Source of the DNA: JAJRRH01 sp047638815
Lineage (GTDB): Bacteria; Bacteroidota; Bacteroidia; Flavobacteriales_D; JABDKJ01
Assembly (NCBI GenBank): GCA_047638815.1
Contig: JBLIMR010000002.1
Coordinates: 124,001-188,000, forward strand
DNA length: 64,000 bases
Reading direction: 5' to 3'
Part shown: positions 43,501 through 51,352 of the stretch, one piece after another
Position numbering within the stretch: position 1 is the first letter of the stretch
Layout: each line of letters opens with the position of its first letter
Made by a program: the position numbers and the translations under genes
The notes under the pieces: model-generated
What the model was told of the DNA's origin: nothing
What the model saw: only the letters and a program-made list of their open reading frames with translations
The model's database searches: none

Positions 43501-44527
43501 CAAAGTCAAATTTCTCCCCATACAAATCTCTTCCAGAAAGTGTCAGGTTAACATCATCCACCTCGTGATAAGCATAAGCATTGAAAGTATCCACAGTATG
43601 AGTTTCTTCCTCGGCAATTTCAGCTTGAATCTCTATTCTTTTGGGAGGATCAACCCCAACACCTATGTAATAATAAGATTTATTGGAGTATCGATGCTTT
43701 TCATGAGTAAATGTTGTTCCATCTGCATCTGGTAGCCATGTATTCGGTCCTTTGGCATAAAAAAGGATGAAATCATTACTATCAAAACTTCCATCATCGT
43801 CTCCAATAATTTGAATAGCATTAATTTCCAGGTCATCAGCGCGAGGCACGGAATTCTCTAATGGAAGCATTTGACCTCCGTTACCATATATGTTTATCTG
43901 ATCAGGATTAAGATTACTGGTATTCAATCCTAGCCCACTTAAAAAGTCCTTACTAATTTTATATACACCACTTTGAGAGATGGAGATTTTAAACCAATCT
44001 CCGCTGCTAAGTTTGGAATGATCAACAAAACTGAATCCAGATTTTTTCTCAGCTGCCTGTGCGCCAATTATTTCAGTAACCCTAAGATTCACACTTTGCA
44101 AAAGCTCTATTCCGCCATTTGATCCTATTCTAATGGGATTCATCCATACGCTTAGGTTTTTATTCTTTCGCGTAACAGTTATTGCGTGATCAATTTTGAT
44201 AGACTCACTGAGCATTTTCAGGTCTTTTTCGCTTATTTTTTCAGGGCCAGTATATGGAATGTATTTGGGATTAACTAGTTCCAGTTCAACATTCTTTACA
44301 CCATTACTAAGGGGGTAAAAAGTGACATAGGTTGGAAGGCTACTTTTCCTTAAATCATGCTGCGAGTTCTCGAAGTCTAATTTGTAATTAAGGCTGCCCG
44401 ATTTCTCAGAGTTATTTGATGCGACTAGCCAATTAATATTTATGGAATAGTCTTTAGCTGATGCTGCAGTGCTTATCAACAGTGTAAGCAGTAAAACAAT
44501 TTTATATTTTGGAGGAAGGAACCGCAT
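40598..44527 (-). CDS. porU: Type IX secretion sortase PorU (C25 gingipain-like peptidase)
   Basis: PorU cuts off the C-terminal sorting domain of T9SS cargo and joins many of them to anionic LPS at the cell surface. The 1309-residue protein has a signal peptide (to about residue 24, STAASA), a long N-terminal prodomain, the C25 catalytic domain with histidine H801 in YFGHGGEVGWAHERIL and cysteine C835 in LTATCEFSRFDDP, Ig-like segments, and its own type A C-terminal domain (YPNPFTTHTEFMF, IFTVSGKLVKTI, GRGVYVYKLKV). Both catalytic residues are present, so it should be active. It diverges from the porP-gldJ-murF genes. Confidence 0.96.
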   Translation of the reverse strand: MRFLPPKYKIVLLLTLLISTAASAKDYSININWLVASNNSEKSGSLNYKLDFENSQHDLRKSSLPTYVTFYPLSNGVKNVELELVNPKYIPYTGPEKISEKDLKMLSESIKIDHAITVTRKNKNLSVWMNPIRIGSNGGIELLQSVNLRVTEIIGAQAAEKKSGFSFVDHSKLSSGDWFKISISQSGVYKISKDFLSGLGLNTSNLNPDQINIYGNGGQMLPLENSVPRADDLEINAIQIIGDDDGSFDSNDFILFYAKGPNTWLPDADGTTFTHEKHRYSNKSYYYIGVGVDPPKRIEIQAEIAEEETHTVDTFNAYAYHEVDDVNLTLSGRDLYGEKFDFVTSYNFNNSDFTFSNIDQNSPVEVKVRLINVTESPNSGEYQISCNNQSKNFTIVGHGTGTYADNGVPKIETINPFNPTSDNLSVSIEFQKDFASEEAYLDYIEINARRQMVMSGSQLSFRDLNSVGTDNIARFNMSNAGSLYKFWDVSDHLNVSEIIIEGDGNLRSFKTQTDNLKEFVAFKNSGYPSPTSIGAVQNQDLHGLEQQDMIILAAPMFVDQANDLADFHREEGLLVSVVTPMEIYNEFSSGNPDITAIKGFCKMFYDRSTSESDLLDYLLFIGDASYKNNNIDPLSSPLLLCYQNEESLDPLYSFVTDDYFGFLDDNEGEGDSNTVDIGIGRFPVNNVEQLGDVIRKIKLYASNNSSPLNSDCFSNESNVFGDWRTKMLFIADDENTVTHISDANIMAEIVNDNYKEYNINKIYIDAYQQVTTTGGERYPLAEKDLRENIERGAQIVTYFGHGGEVGWAHERILDIPTINNFTNLYRLPVFLTATCEFSRFDDPNRTSAGELLLLNPNGGAVALLSTSRPVFANANEALAKAFFNLALEKDATNISYGSSGENVLNHGLRLGDICRVTKNGIPASTNKRNFTLLGDPALSMSYPKYYVEQDQITDEEGNILTEIKALQQVTVSGHIEDENGSLISTYNGFVTPTVFDKPKNLETLQNDNGSGSFSFELQTNVLYKGNTTVENGTFSFTFIVPKDISYQEGNGRISYYALGDESDAFGYNFNSDSDQSFVITGQNDNAPEDEVGPVISLFLDNENFVEGGITNESPVLIAQFEDEHGINTSSSGIGHDITLIIDEDSQNTILLNELYQSDLDTYQSGSIRYPIKDMTTGEHTLTVKVWDIYNNSSKKTITFEVANSTSLALENVLNYPNPFTTHTEFMFQHNQNCNSLDVDIQIFTVSGKLVKTIQNTLIPQHEGSNESISWNGRDDYGDKLGRGVYVYKLKVKTPSGLKEEVFEKLVILN

Positions 44528-44591
44528 TGATTATTTTTTTCAAAGAAAATTAATTTAGTCGTTTTTACTACGTCATAAACCAGGCTTTTCT

Positions 44592-44605
44592 ACGTTTTAA
44601 AACGT
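44592..44605. promoter_or_regulatory. Perfect 14-bp palindrome in the porU/porP divergent spacer
   Basis: ACGTTTTAAAACGT is fully self-complementary and lies 64 bases before the porU start and 116 before porP. Copies of GTTAA surround it. It could be an operator for both T9SS transcripts or chance in AT-rich DNA. Confidence 0.3.
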
Positions 44606-44721
44606 GTTAAAGCATTGAACGCTGAGTTTTTTTAATTATTGTTAATGACGAGTGTTAACTGAAACAAAGTTAAAATAATTACGTAACATTGTAGGCTATT
44701 ATAGTTAATACCATATTTAGA

Positions 44722-45699
44722 ATGAGAATCAAAAGGATTTGGATACTTGCGGTTTTGTGCAGTTTATTGGCTGTTTTTAGTACTGATGAAGTCAGTGCTC
44801 AGGACCCTCAATTCACACAATTCTACGCTAATCCATTATATTTAAATCCAGCCTTTGCAGGAACTGTGAAATGCCCAAGATTTGCCATGAATTATAGAAA
44901 TCAATGGCCTCAATTATCTGGTAATTTTGTGACTTATAGCGCTTCATATGACCAACATGTTCCGGTCTTATCTGGTGGTGTTGGTTTGTTAGTGACACAA
45001 GATGTTGCCGGAAAAGGGACTTTGAAAACGACATCTGCTACAGGTGTTTATTCATATCAAAGACCAATAAATAGATATTTCTCGATTAAAATAGGTCTTG
45101 CCGCGGCATATGTGCAAAAGACGTTAGACTGGGGAAGATTAACATTTGGGGATCAAATTGACACTAGAAGAGGATTTATTTTTAAAACAAATGAAATTGC
45201 GAGAGGGGGTACTAAATCTTTCGTTGATTTCTCAGGTGGTATTCTAGGCTTTAGTGATAAATTTTACTTTGGAGCAGCAGCTCATCACATAAATCAACCA
45301 AATGAGTCGCTTGTGCTTGGCACAAGTAGATTACCGATAAGATTCACAGGACACGCAGGAATGGTATTGCCATTGGCAGCTAAAGGGAGAGGGACTAAGG
45401 AGTCTTCGATATCACCAAATGTATTATATCAAGTTCAAGATGATTTGACTCAAATAAATATCGGAGTTTATATCCAAAAAGGTCCATTAGTTTTTGGCGC
45501 TTGGCACAGAGTTAACGATTCATTCATAGGATTACTTGGAATTCATGCGGGGAACATGAAAATAGGATACTCTTATGACCTTACAACCTCTAAACTAACA
45601 CCTACAACCGGTGGAGCACATGAAGTTTCAGTCTCTACCACACTAAAATGTAAGAAAAGAAAAGTAACAATGAGAGCAATAAATTGCCCATCATTTTAG
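44722..45699 (+). CDS. PorP/SprF family outer-membrane protein
   Basis: PorP/SprF proteins are outer-membrane barrels that work with T9SS; in Flavobacterium, SprF is needed for SprB export to the surface and paralogues pair with individual type B cargo. The 325-residue protein has a signal peptide (cleavage near VSAQ), then the diagnostic DPQFTQFYANPLYLNPAFAGT, and the alternating strand pattern with GVGLLVTQDVAGKGTLK and a C-terminal strand block. Its gene starts the plus-strand run with gldJ and murF. It may serve as a core T9SS PorP, because it sits beside gldJ, or be a cargo-specific paralogue. Confidence 0.92.
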   Translation: MRIKRIWILAVLCSLLAVFSTDEVSAQDPQFTQFYANPLYLNPAFAGTVKCPRFAMNYRNQWPQLSGNFVTYSASYDQHVPVLSGGVGLLVTQDVAGKGTLKTTSATGVYSYQRPINRYFSIKIGLAAAYVQKTLDWGRLTFGDQIDTRRGFIFKTNEIARGGTKSFVDFSGGILGFSDKFYFGAAAHHINQPNESLVLGTSRLPIRFTGHAGMVLPLAAKGRGTKESSISPNVLYQVQDDLTQINIGVYIQKGPLVFGAWHRVNDSFIGLLGIHAGNMKIGYSYDLTTSKLTPTTGGAHEVSVSTTLKCKKRKVTMRAINCPSF

Positions 45700-45740
45700 T
45701 TTATTCGAACAAGGAAAATTTAACATAACACAGAAATCAA

Positions 45741-47483
45741 ATGAAACCAGTATTTCAAAGCATAGTTAAAATTTCTTTCATCTTAGCAATCAGTGGATTT
45801 GTTTTGTCTTCTTGTACAAAGGAGACTTCTTCAACTACTGGGTGGAATGTTAATGATGAGAGTAATGGAGGATTTGAAAAGTCACCATATGTTGAACAAG
45901 AAACCGGACCAGGGCTTATCCTGATAGAAGGTGGAACATTCACAATGGGAAGAACAGAAGAGGATGTAAACTTTGACTGGAACAATGTTCCAAGAAGAGT
46001 TACGGTATCTTCATTTTATATAGATGAAACAGAAATCACTAATCTTCATTGGAACGAATATCTATATTGGTTGAGAAGGGTATATGGAACAAACTACCCT
46101 GAAATCTATAGAAAAGCACTTCCTGACACTTTAGTTTGGAGAGAAAAGATGGCTTACAATGAGCCATATGTCGAATACTACTTGAGGCACCCTGCATATC
46201 AGGATTATCCGGTGGTTGGTGTAAACTGGCTACAGGCAAATGATTATTGTGCATGGAGAACAGATCGTGTGAATGAAATTATCTTGATAAGAGAAGGTCT
46301 TCTAGAACATTTCCCACAACAATATGATAGTGATCACTTCTCTACTGATGCTTATTTAGCTGGTCAGTACCAAAGTGGGAAGAAGATTGAAGGAATGCCT
46401 TCTTTGAATCCTGATGAGGAATACAGAAACGTTAACATGAATGATGGTATTCTTCTACCAAGATATAGGCTACCTACAGAAGCTGAATGGGAATTCGCTG
46501 CTTACGGTTTGATTGGAAATTCTTTTCAAGAATTGGTAAACAATAGAAAGATCTATCCTTGGAATGGACACTATGTAAGGAATGATGATCCGAATGACAA
46601 GCTGTATGGTGCGATGAATGCCAACTTTGTTAGAGGACGTGGAGACTACATGGGTGTGGCTGGTAGTCTTAATGATAATGCAGATATTACTGCGCCAGTA
46701 TATTCCTACCCACCAAACGATTATGGTCTATACAATATGGCTGGTAATGTTAGTGAATGGGTAATGGATGTTTATAGACCATTGACATCAGAAGATGAAA
46801 GTGAGTTTAGACCATTTAGAGGTAATGTTTTCAAGACTAAGGTTAGAAATAGTGAAGGAGGCTTAGTTGATAAGCATGAAAATGCTTTTTACGATGTGGA
46901 TGGCGTTCAAAACTATCTTGAGCAATTTCAGACTATTACAGAAGATAGACTTAGTCCAGATGAGGTTAATGTTGTTGAAGAGGCTATAAGTATTGTTTCA
47001 GAAGCAAAAACCTTTAGTGATGATAGAAAGTTTGATGATGCAAATGAAAAGATTTTGCAAGCAGTAGAAATGATTAAGGCCAATGATGTTGAGGTTTCTG
47101 CCAAGCTTGTTGATGGCATGTCGGATTATATAGAAAGTGAGCCTGGAAGTATGAAGTGGAGAGATGTATCTGTGGAAGAAAATATCGATAGAAGGAACTA
47201 CAGAGAAGCAGATTACATAGGTTATTTGGATGGAGATAAAGCATCTAGTATATATTATGATAGAGATGAGGTTGAAGGTAACTTGATGTATGATTGGGGT
47301 GTTGTAACCTTGGTTAGCGATAGATCAAGAGTGTATAAAGGAGGTTCATGGAATGATAGAGCTTATTATCTTGTTCCATCCGCGAGAAGACACCTTGATG
47401 AAAGACATGCGAATGCTTCATTAGGCTTCAGGTGTGCTATGGATAGAATCGGTAGTCCTCGAGGACTTGGATCTGATTATTAA
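45741..47483 (+). CDS. gldJ: Gliding motility lipoprotein GldJ
   Basis: GldJ is an outer-membrane lipoprotein of the gliding motor and T9SS that works with GldK, with which it shares the formylglycine-generating-enzyme (SUMF1) fold. The 580-residue protein has acylated cysteine C25 (FVLSSC), then PGLILIEGGTFTMGR, the block VGVNWLQANDYCAWRTDRVNE, YRLPTEAEWEFAAYG, LYNMAGNVSEWVMDVYR, and the C-terminal YKGGSWNDRAYYLVPSARRHLDE with GFRCAMD. An acidic helical insertion (about 385-465) splits the fold. GldK is the alternative call; the murF neighbour and length favour GldJ. A strong terminator follows. Confidence 0.92.
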   Translation: MKPVFQSIVKISFILAISGFVLSSCTKETSSTTGWNVNDESNGGFEKSPYVEQETGPGLILIEGGTFTMGRTEEDVNFDWNNVPRRVTVSSFYIDETEITNLHWNEYLYWLRRVYGTNYPEIYRKALPDTLVWREKMAYNEPYVEYYLRHPAYQDYPVVGVNWLQANDYCAWRTDRVNEIILIREGLLEHFPQQYDSDHFSTDAYLAGQYQSGKKIEGMPSLNPDEEYRNVNMNDGILLPRYRLPTEAEWEFAAYGLIGNSFQELVNNRKIYPWNGHYVRNDDPNDKLYGAMNANFVRGRGDYMGVAGSLNDNADITAPVYSYPPNDYGLYNMAGNVSEWVMDVYRPLTSEDESEFRPFRGNVFKTKVRNSEGGLVDKHENAFYDVDGVQNYLEQFQTITEDRLSPDEVNVVEEAISIVSEAKTFSDDRKFDDANEKILQAVEMIKANDVEVSAKLVDGMSDYIESEPGSMKWRDVSVEENIDRRNYREADYIGYLDGDKASSIYYDRDEVEGNLMYDWGVVTLVSDRSRVYKGGSWNDRAYYLVPSARRHLDERHANASLGFRCAMDRIGSPRGLGSDY

Positions 47484-47510
47484 CCAACAAAAGAGTTTAT
47501 AAAATTTATA

Positions 47511-47545
47511 AGCCCGTCCCGATTTTTCGGGACGGGCTTTTTTAT
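47511..47545 (+). terminator. Terminator of porP-gldJ
   Basis: AGCCCGTCCCG at 47511-47521 pairs with CGGGACGGGCT at 47528-47538 over a T-rich loop, then a T run. The T run also contains the murF promoter box. Confidence 0.92.
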
Positions 47546-47550
47546 TTTTG
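47543..47550 (+). promoter_or_regulatory. -7 promoter box of murF, inside the terminator T tract
   Basis: TATTTTTG exactly fits TAnnTTTG and ends 5 bases before the murF ATG at 47556. It uses the end of the gldJ terminator, so termination and re-initiation are packed into 45 bases. Confidence 0.4.
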
Positions 47551-47555
47551 ATGAT

Positions 47556-48881
47556 ATGAAATTGGAAAAACTTTATTCACTATTCTTAGAGAACCCGAAA
47601 ATAAGTACTGACACAAGAAAGATCACAGAGGGTTCTATTTTCTTTGCCTTAAAGGGGGATAACTTCAATGGAAATAAATATGCCGAAGAGGCACTTGAAA
47701 AAGGTGCATCCTATGCTATTATTGATGAAGAGAAATATAGAAAATCTGATAATTTCATTATTGTTGATGATGTATTAAAAGCGCTGCAAGATTTAGCAAC
47801 TTATCATCGATCTCAGCTAACAATTCCTGTCATTGGATTGACGGGGAGTAACGGTAAGACCACAACAAAGGAATTGATTCGCGCTGTACTTAGTCAAAAA
47901 CACAACTGTCTGGCAACTGTAGGTAATCTGAATAACCATATAGGTGTGCCGTTGACTATTCTGAGCATTACGAAAGAGCACGAAATAGCCATCATCGAGA
48001 TGGGCGCAAACCATGTTGGAGAGATTGAATCTTTATGTAGAATAGCTTTACCTAACTTTGGATTAATAACAAATATTGGAAGAGCTCACATTGGAGAGTT
48101 TGGTGGTTTTGATAACATTATTAAAGCGAAAACTGAATTATATAAAACAATGCTTCAGTCTAACAAACATTTAATCTTCGATAGTTCTGAGGAACAAAAC
48201 GATGATAGAGTAATTTTCGTCAATGGAGATGATATGTTATTAATGGATAAATCTGACGGTAGAAAGAGACATACTTATGGATCAAAATCAATGTATGATA
48301 CGGAAGGTGTTTATCATTCGCAAGATCCATTTCTGAATGTAAGTTGGGAATCAAAAGACATTTTGATTAAAACTCAATTGATAGGGAAATATAACACGGA
48401 TAATATATTGGCGGCCGTTGCCATTGGAGAGCACTTTAATGTTTCGGATAACATGATTAAAGAAGCTTTGGAAAACTATACACCAACCAACAACAGATCT
48501 CAGATTCAGAAAACGGCAAAGAACACACTCATTATGGATGCATATAATGCCAATCCATCTAGTGTAGAGGTGGCCATTGAAAATCTTTTAACCATGGAGG
48601 CAAATAAGAAATTCTTCATTCTTGGTGACATGTTAGAATTGGGAGAAGAATCAGAAAAGGAGCATATTTGTATATATAATCTTATTAAGGACAACAATCT
48701 CAATGGTATTTTTGTCGGACCAGAGTTTCAAAAAGCGTTTAAAGAAAAGGAGGGACTAAAATCTTTTGCATCGACAAAAGAAGCAATTGATGAGATTTCA
48801 AAAATGGAGCTTAGTGACCTATTGATTTTACTGAAAGGATCCAGAGGCATGAGATTAGAAACTATATGCCCGGCACTATAA
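47556..48881 (+). CDS. murF: UDP-N-acetylmuramoyl-tripeptide--D-alanyl-D-alanine ligase
   Basis: MurF adds D-Ala-D-Ala to the UDP-MurNAc tripeptide, the last cytoplasmic step of the peptidoglycan stem. The 441-residue protein has the Mur-ligase P-loop GLTGSNGKTTT (94-104), the N-terminal STDTRKITEGSIFFALKGDN substrate domain, the block EMGANHVGEIESLCRIALP, NIGRAHIGEFGG, and the C-terminal domain motif DAYNANPSS. Length is at the lower normal end. Location next to gldJ rather than in the division cluster is known from other Bacteroidota. Confidence 0.95.
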   Translation: MKLEKLYSLFLENPKISTDTRKITEGSIFFALKGDNFNGNKYAEEALEKGASYAIIDEEKYRKSDNFIIVDDVLKALQDLATYHRSQLTIPVIGLTGSNGKTTTKELIRAVLSQKHNCLATVGNLNNHIGVPLTILSITKEHEIAIIEMGANHVGEIESLCRIALPNFGLITNIGRAHIGEFGGFDNIIKAKTELYKTMLQSNKHLIFDSSEEQNDDRVIFVNGDDMLLMDKSDGRKRHTYGSKSMYDTEGVYHSQDPFLNVSWESKDILIKTQLIGKYNTDNILAAVAIGEHFNVSDNMIKEALENYTPTNNRSQIQKTAKNTLIMDAYNANPSSVEVAIENLLTMEANKKFFILGDMLELGEESEKEHICIYNLIKDNNLNGIFVGPEFQKAFKEKEGLKSFASTKEAIDEISKMELSDLLILLKGSRGMRLETICPAL

Positions 48882-48882
48882 A

Positions 48883-48912
48883 AAATGCTGCCCAGAGATC
48901 CTATTGGCATTT
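48883..48912. terminator. Weak hairpin between convergent murF and acyl-CoA dehydrogenase genes
   Basis: AAATGC at 48883-48888 pairs with GCATTT at 48907-48912 across an 18-nt loop, flanked by A on one side and T/A on the other. Stem is short. Confidence 0.3.
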
Positions 48913-48933
48913 AAAATTTCTATGTATAAACCT

Positions 48934-50076
48934 TTAACCTCTTAGAATAGCTCTAGAGATAACGATTCTGTTTACTTCAGAAGTTCCTTCGTATATCTGT
49001 GTGATTTTAGCATCTCTCATCAACCTTTCAACGTGATATTCTTTAACGAAACCATAACCACCATGCACTTGAACAGCTTCTGTTGCTGTTTTCATTGCTG
49101 TTTCTGACGCAAACACTTTCGCCATTGAGCCTGCCAAAACATAATCTTTCCCATTGTCTTTGAGCCAAGCGGCCTTAAGACAAAGTAATCTACTTAATTC
49201 TATTTCGGTAGCCATATCCGCAAGTTTGAAGGCGATGGCTTGATGTTGGTTAATCTCCTTGCCAAATGCTTTTCTTTCCTTAGAGTATGCTAGGGCCAAC
49301 TCATAAGCTCCTGATGCAATACCCAATGCTTGCGATGCGATACCGATTCTTCCACCAGCCAAAGTTTTCATGGCAAATTTGAATCCGAATCCGTCTTCAC
49401 CAATTCTATTTTCTACAGGGACACGAACATCTTGAAACATAAGAGTGTGAGTATCTGAACCTCGAATACCTAATTTATTTTCTTTGGCTCCAACGATGAA
49501 ACCCTCCATGTCACGTTCAACAATAAAAGCATTGATCCCTTTGTGTTTCTTTTCAGGATCTGTTTGAGCTATCACCAAATATGTTGAAGCTGTTCTTCCA
49601 TTTGTGATCCAGTTTTTAGTACCATTGAGTATATAGTGATCACCATCCCTAACAGCTGTTGTTTTTTGCGATGTAGCATCCGAACCTGCCTCTGGTTCAC
49701 TAAGGCAAAAGGCACCTATTTTTTCGCCCTTAGCAAGTGGCACCAAGTATTTTTGTTTTTGCTCCTCCGATCCGAAGGTTTCCAAACCCCAGCAAACCAA
49801 TGAATTATTAACTGATATCACAACAGAAACTGATGCATCTACCTTAGATAACTCCTCCATAGCTAAAACATATGATACAGTATCCATACCACTTCCACCG
49901 TACTTCGGATCTACCATCATCCCTAAGAAGCCCAACTCACCAAGTTGTTTCACTTCCTCAGTGGCAAACTCTTGTTTTTCGTCTCTTTCAATAACACCAG
50001 GTTTAAGTACATTTTGAGCAAAATCTCTAGCTGCATCACGTACTGATAACTGTTCTTCACTAAGGCTAAAATCCAT
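48934..50076 (-). CDS. Acyl-CoA dehydrogenase
   Basis: A flavoprotein that forms the 2,3-double bond of acyl-CoA in fatty-acid or amino-acid breakdown. The 380-residue protein shows the family signatures GAFCLSEPEAGSDA (FAD and substrate) and QVHGGYGFVKEYHVERLMRD, and the catalytic glutamate at the end, in QIYEGTSEVNRIVISR. The position of this glutamate is as in short/medium-chain enzymes; the chain-length preference is not readable. Divergent from anmK; no ETF genes nearby. Confidence 0.95.
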   Translation of the reverse strand: MDFSLSEEQLSVRDAARDFAQNVLKPGVIERDEKQEFATEEVKQLGELGFLGMMVDPKYGGSGMDTVSYVLAMEELSKVDASVSVVISVNNSLVCWGLETFGSEEQKQKYLVPLAKGEKIGAFCLSEPEAGSDATSQKTTAVRDGDHYILNGTKNWITNGRTASTYLVIAQTDPEKKHKGINAFIVERDMEGFIVGAKENKLGIRGSDTHTLMFQDVRVPVENRIGEDGFGFKFAMKTLAGGRIGIASQALGIASGAYELALAYSKERKAFGKEINQHQAIAFKLADMATEIELSRLLCLKAAWLKDNGKDYVLAGSMAKVFASETAMKTATEAVQVHGGYGFVKEYHVERLMRDAKITQIYEGTSEVNRIVISRAILRG

Positions 50077-50102
50077 GTAAAATCACGTTTTATAATTCTT
50101 TG

Positions 50103-50110
50103 CGAAAGTA
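50103..50110 (-). promoter_or_regulatory. -7 promoter box of the acyl-CoA dehydrogenase gene
   Basis: TACTTTCG on the minus strand fits TAnnTTCG, 26 bases before the ATG at 50076. Confidence 0.45.
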
Positions 50111-50191
50111 ATTCATTAACTCTATAATTCCTACAAACACTACCTTTTTCATAATTTGATTTATTCTTTTACGGATGGATACTTAAGAATA

Positions 50192-50199
50192 TATCTTTG
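50192..50199 (+). promoter_or_regulatory. -7 promoter box of anmK
   Basis: TATCTTTG exactly fits TAnnTTTG and ends 25 bases before the ATG at 50225, which supports that start over an upstream in-frame one. Confidence 0.5.
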
Positions 50200-50224
50200 G
50201 GAAGACGGAAAAATAATCTCAGGA

Positions 50225-51283
50225 ATGTCAAAAAAGTATAAAGTCATTGGTTTAATGTCCGGAACATCAATGGATGGGGTTGACTTGGCTTATTGTGAAT
50301 TCGAAAACAATGGTGTTTGGAGTTACAATATTTTGTTCGGGAAGACATATGCATACACTCAGAAATGGCAGGACTTGTTGGTTAACATTGTCGATATTGA
50401 GGATCGACACATAGAAGTTATACATCAAGATTTAGGGGAGTATTATGGGCGTTTAATTCAAAATTTTTGTCAAGAATTTCAGGTTGTCCCTGATTTTGTA
50501 TCTTCTCATGGTCATACAGTTTTTCATCAACCTGAGATGGGTAAAACACTGCAGATAGGCAGTGGTAGTAGTATAGGTAGGTTAACCCATTTGACCGTAG
50601 TCAATGACTTTAGATCAAAAGATATTAAGCTAGGTGGCCAAGGAGCACCTTTGGTACCCATTGGTGATCACCTTTTATTTTCTGAGTATGATTGCTGCCT
50701 GAATCTAGGTGGAATATCAAATATCTCGTTCCTGGAAGACGGACAGAGGAGGGCTTATGACATTTGCCCCATGAATATGGCACTGAATGAATTGGCCAGA
50801 TTAACGGGAAAAATGTATGATGATAAAGGTTCATTGGCCTCTGAAGGTCAGCTAAACGAAGATCTGCTAAATCGATTAAATGATCTGGAGTACTATAAAA
50901 AAAGTGCCCCAAAATCATTGGGTGCTGAATGGTACAAAGACAAATTTAGAGATGTTCTTTTTGAAAAACGATTATTGACATCAGACTGCCTAAGAACAGT
51001 TGTTGAACATATTGCCATTCAAATTTCTCTTGCAACCAAACAGTACACTAAAGGGAAGATGTTGGTTACAGGTGGTGGAGCGTTTAATGATTTTTTCATC
51101 TCAAGACTCAAAGCCCTTTGTGCGCCAGAAATTATTTTACCTGAAAAGAAGATTATTGATTACAAAGAAGCCATGATTTTTGCATTCTTAGGTGTGCTCA
51201 GAATGGAAACCAAAAATAATGTATTGAGTTCTGTGACAGGATCATCGAAGGATCATTGTAGTGGGGTAATTCATAACCCGTAA
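50225..51283 (+). CDS. anmK: Anhydro-N-acetylmuramic acid kinase
   Basis: AnmK opens and phosphorylates 1,6-anhydro-MurNAc released during peptidoglycan recycling. The 352-residue protein has the ATP-binding start IGLMSGTSMDGVDLAYCEF (GTSMDG at 13-18), HGHTVFHQPE, LGGQGAPLVPIGD, LNLGGISNISF and VTGGGAFNDFF. I start at ATG 50225 because the 23 residues before it cross the promoter box and look unrelated. The next recycling enzyme, MurQ, is not in the window. Confidence 0.94.
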   Translation: MSKKYKVIGLMSGTSMDGVDLAYCEFENNGVWSYNILFGKTYAYTQKWQDLLVNIVDIEDRHIEVIHQDLGEYYGRLIQNFCQEFQVVPDFVSSHGHTVFHQPEMGKTLQIGSGSSIGRLTHLTVVNDFRSKDIKLGGQGAPLVPIGDHLLFSEYDCCLNLGGISNISFLEDGQRRAYDICPMNMALNELARLTGKMYDDKGSLASEGQLNEDLLNRLNDLEYYKKSAPKSLGAEWYKDKFRDVLFEKRLLTSDCLRTVVEHIAIQISLATKQYTKGKMLVTGGGAFNDFFISRLKALCAPEIILPEKKIIDYKEAMIFAFLGVLRMETKNNVLSSVTGSSKDHCSGVIHNP

Positions 51284-51291
51284 TTTTAATT

Positions 51292-51299
51292 TATCTTCG
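51292..51299 (+). promoter_or_regulatory. -7 promoter box of the glutamate dehydrogenase gene
   Basis: TATCTTCG fits TAnnTTCG, 53 bases before the ATG. AAGGAG at 51345-51350 looks like a Shine-Dalgarno sequence but is only 2 bases from the ATG at 51353. Confidence 0.45.
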
Positions 51300-51352
51300 C
51301 GCCCATTATTTATTAGTAGAAATAAATATTAAGAAAATAAAATCAAGGAGAA

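Noticed and set aside
51345..51350. Shine-Dalgarno-like AAGGAG before the dehydrogenase gene
   Set aside because: It is only 2 bases from the ATG, too close for normal ribosome pairing, and such sites are rare in this window.
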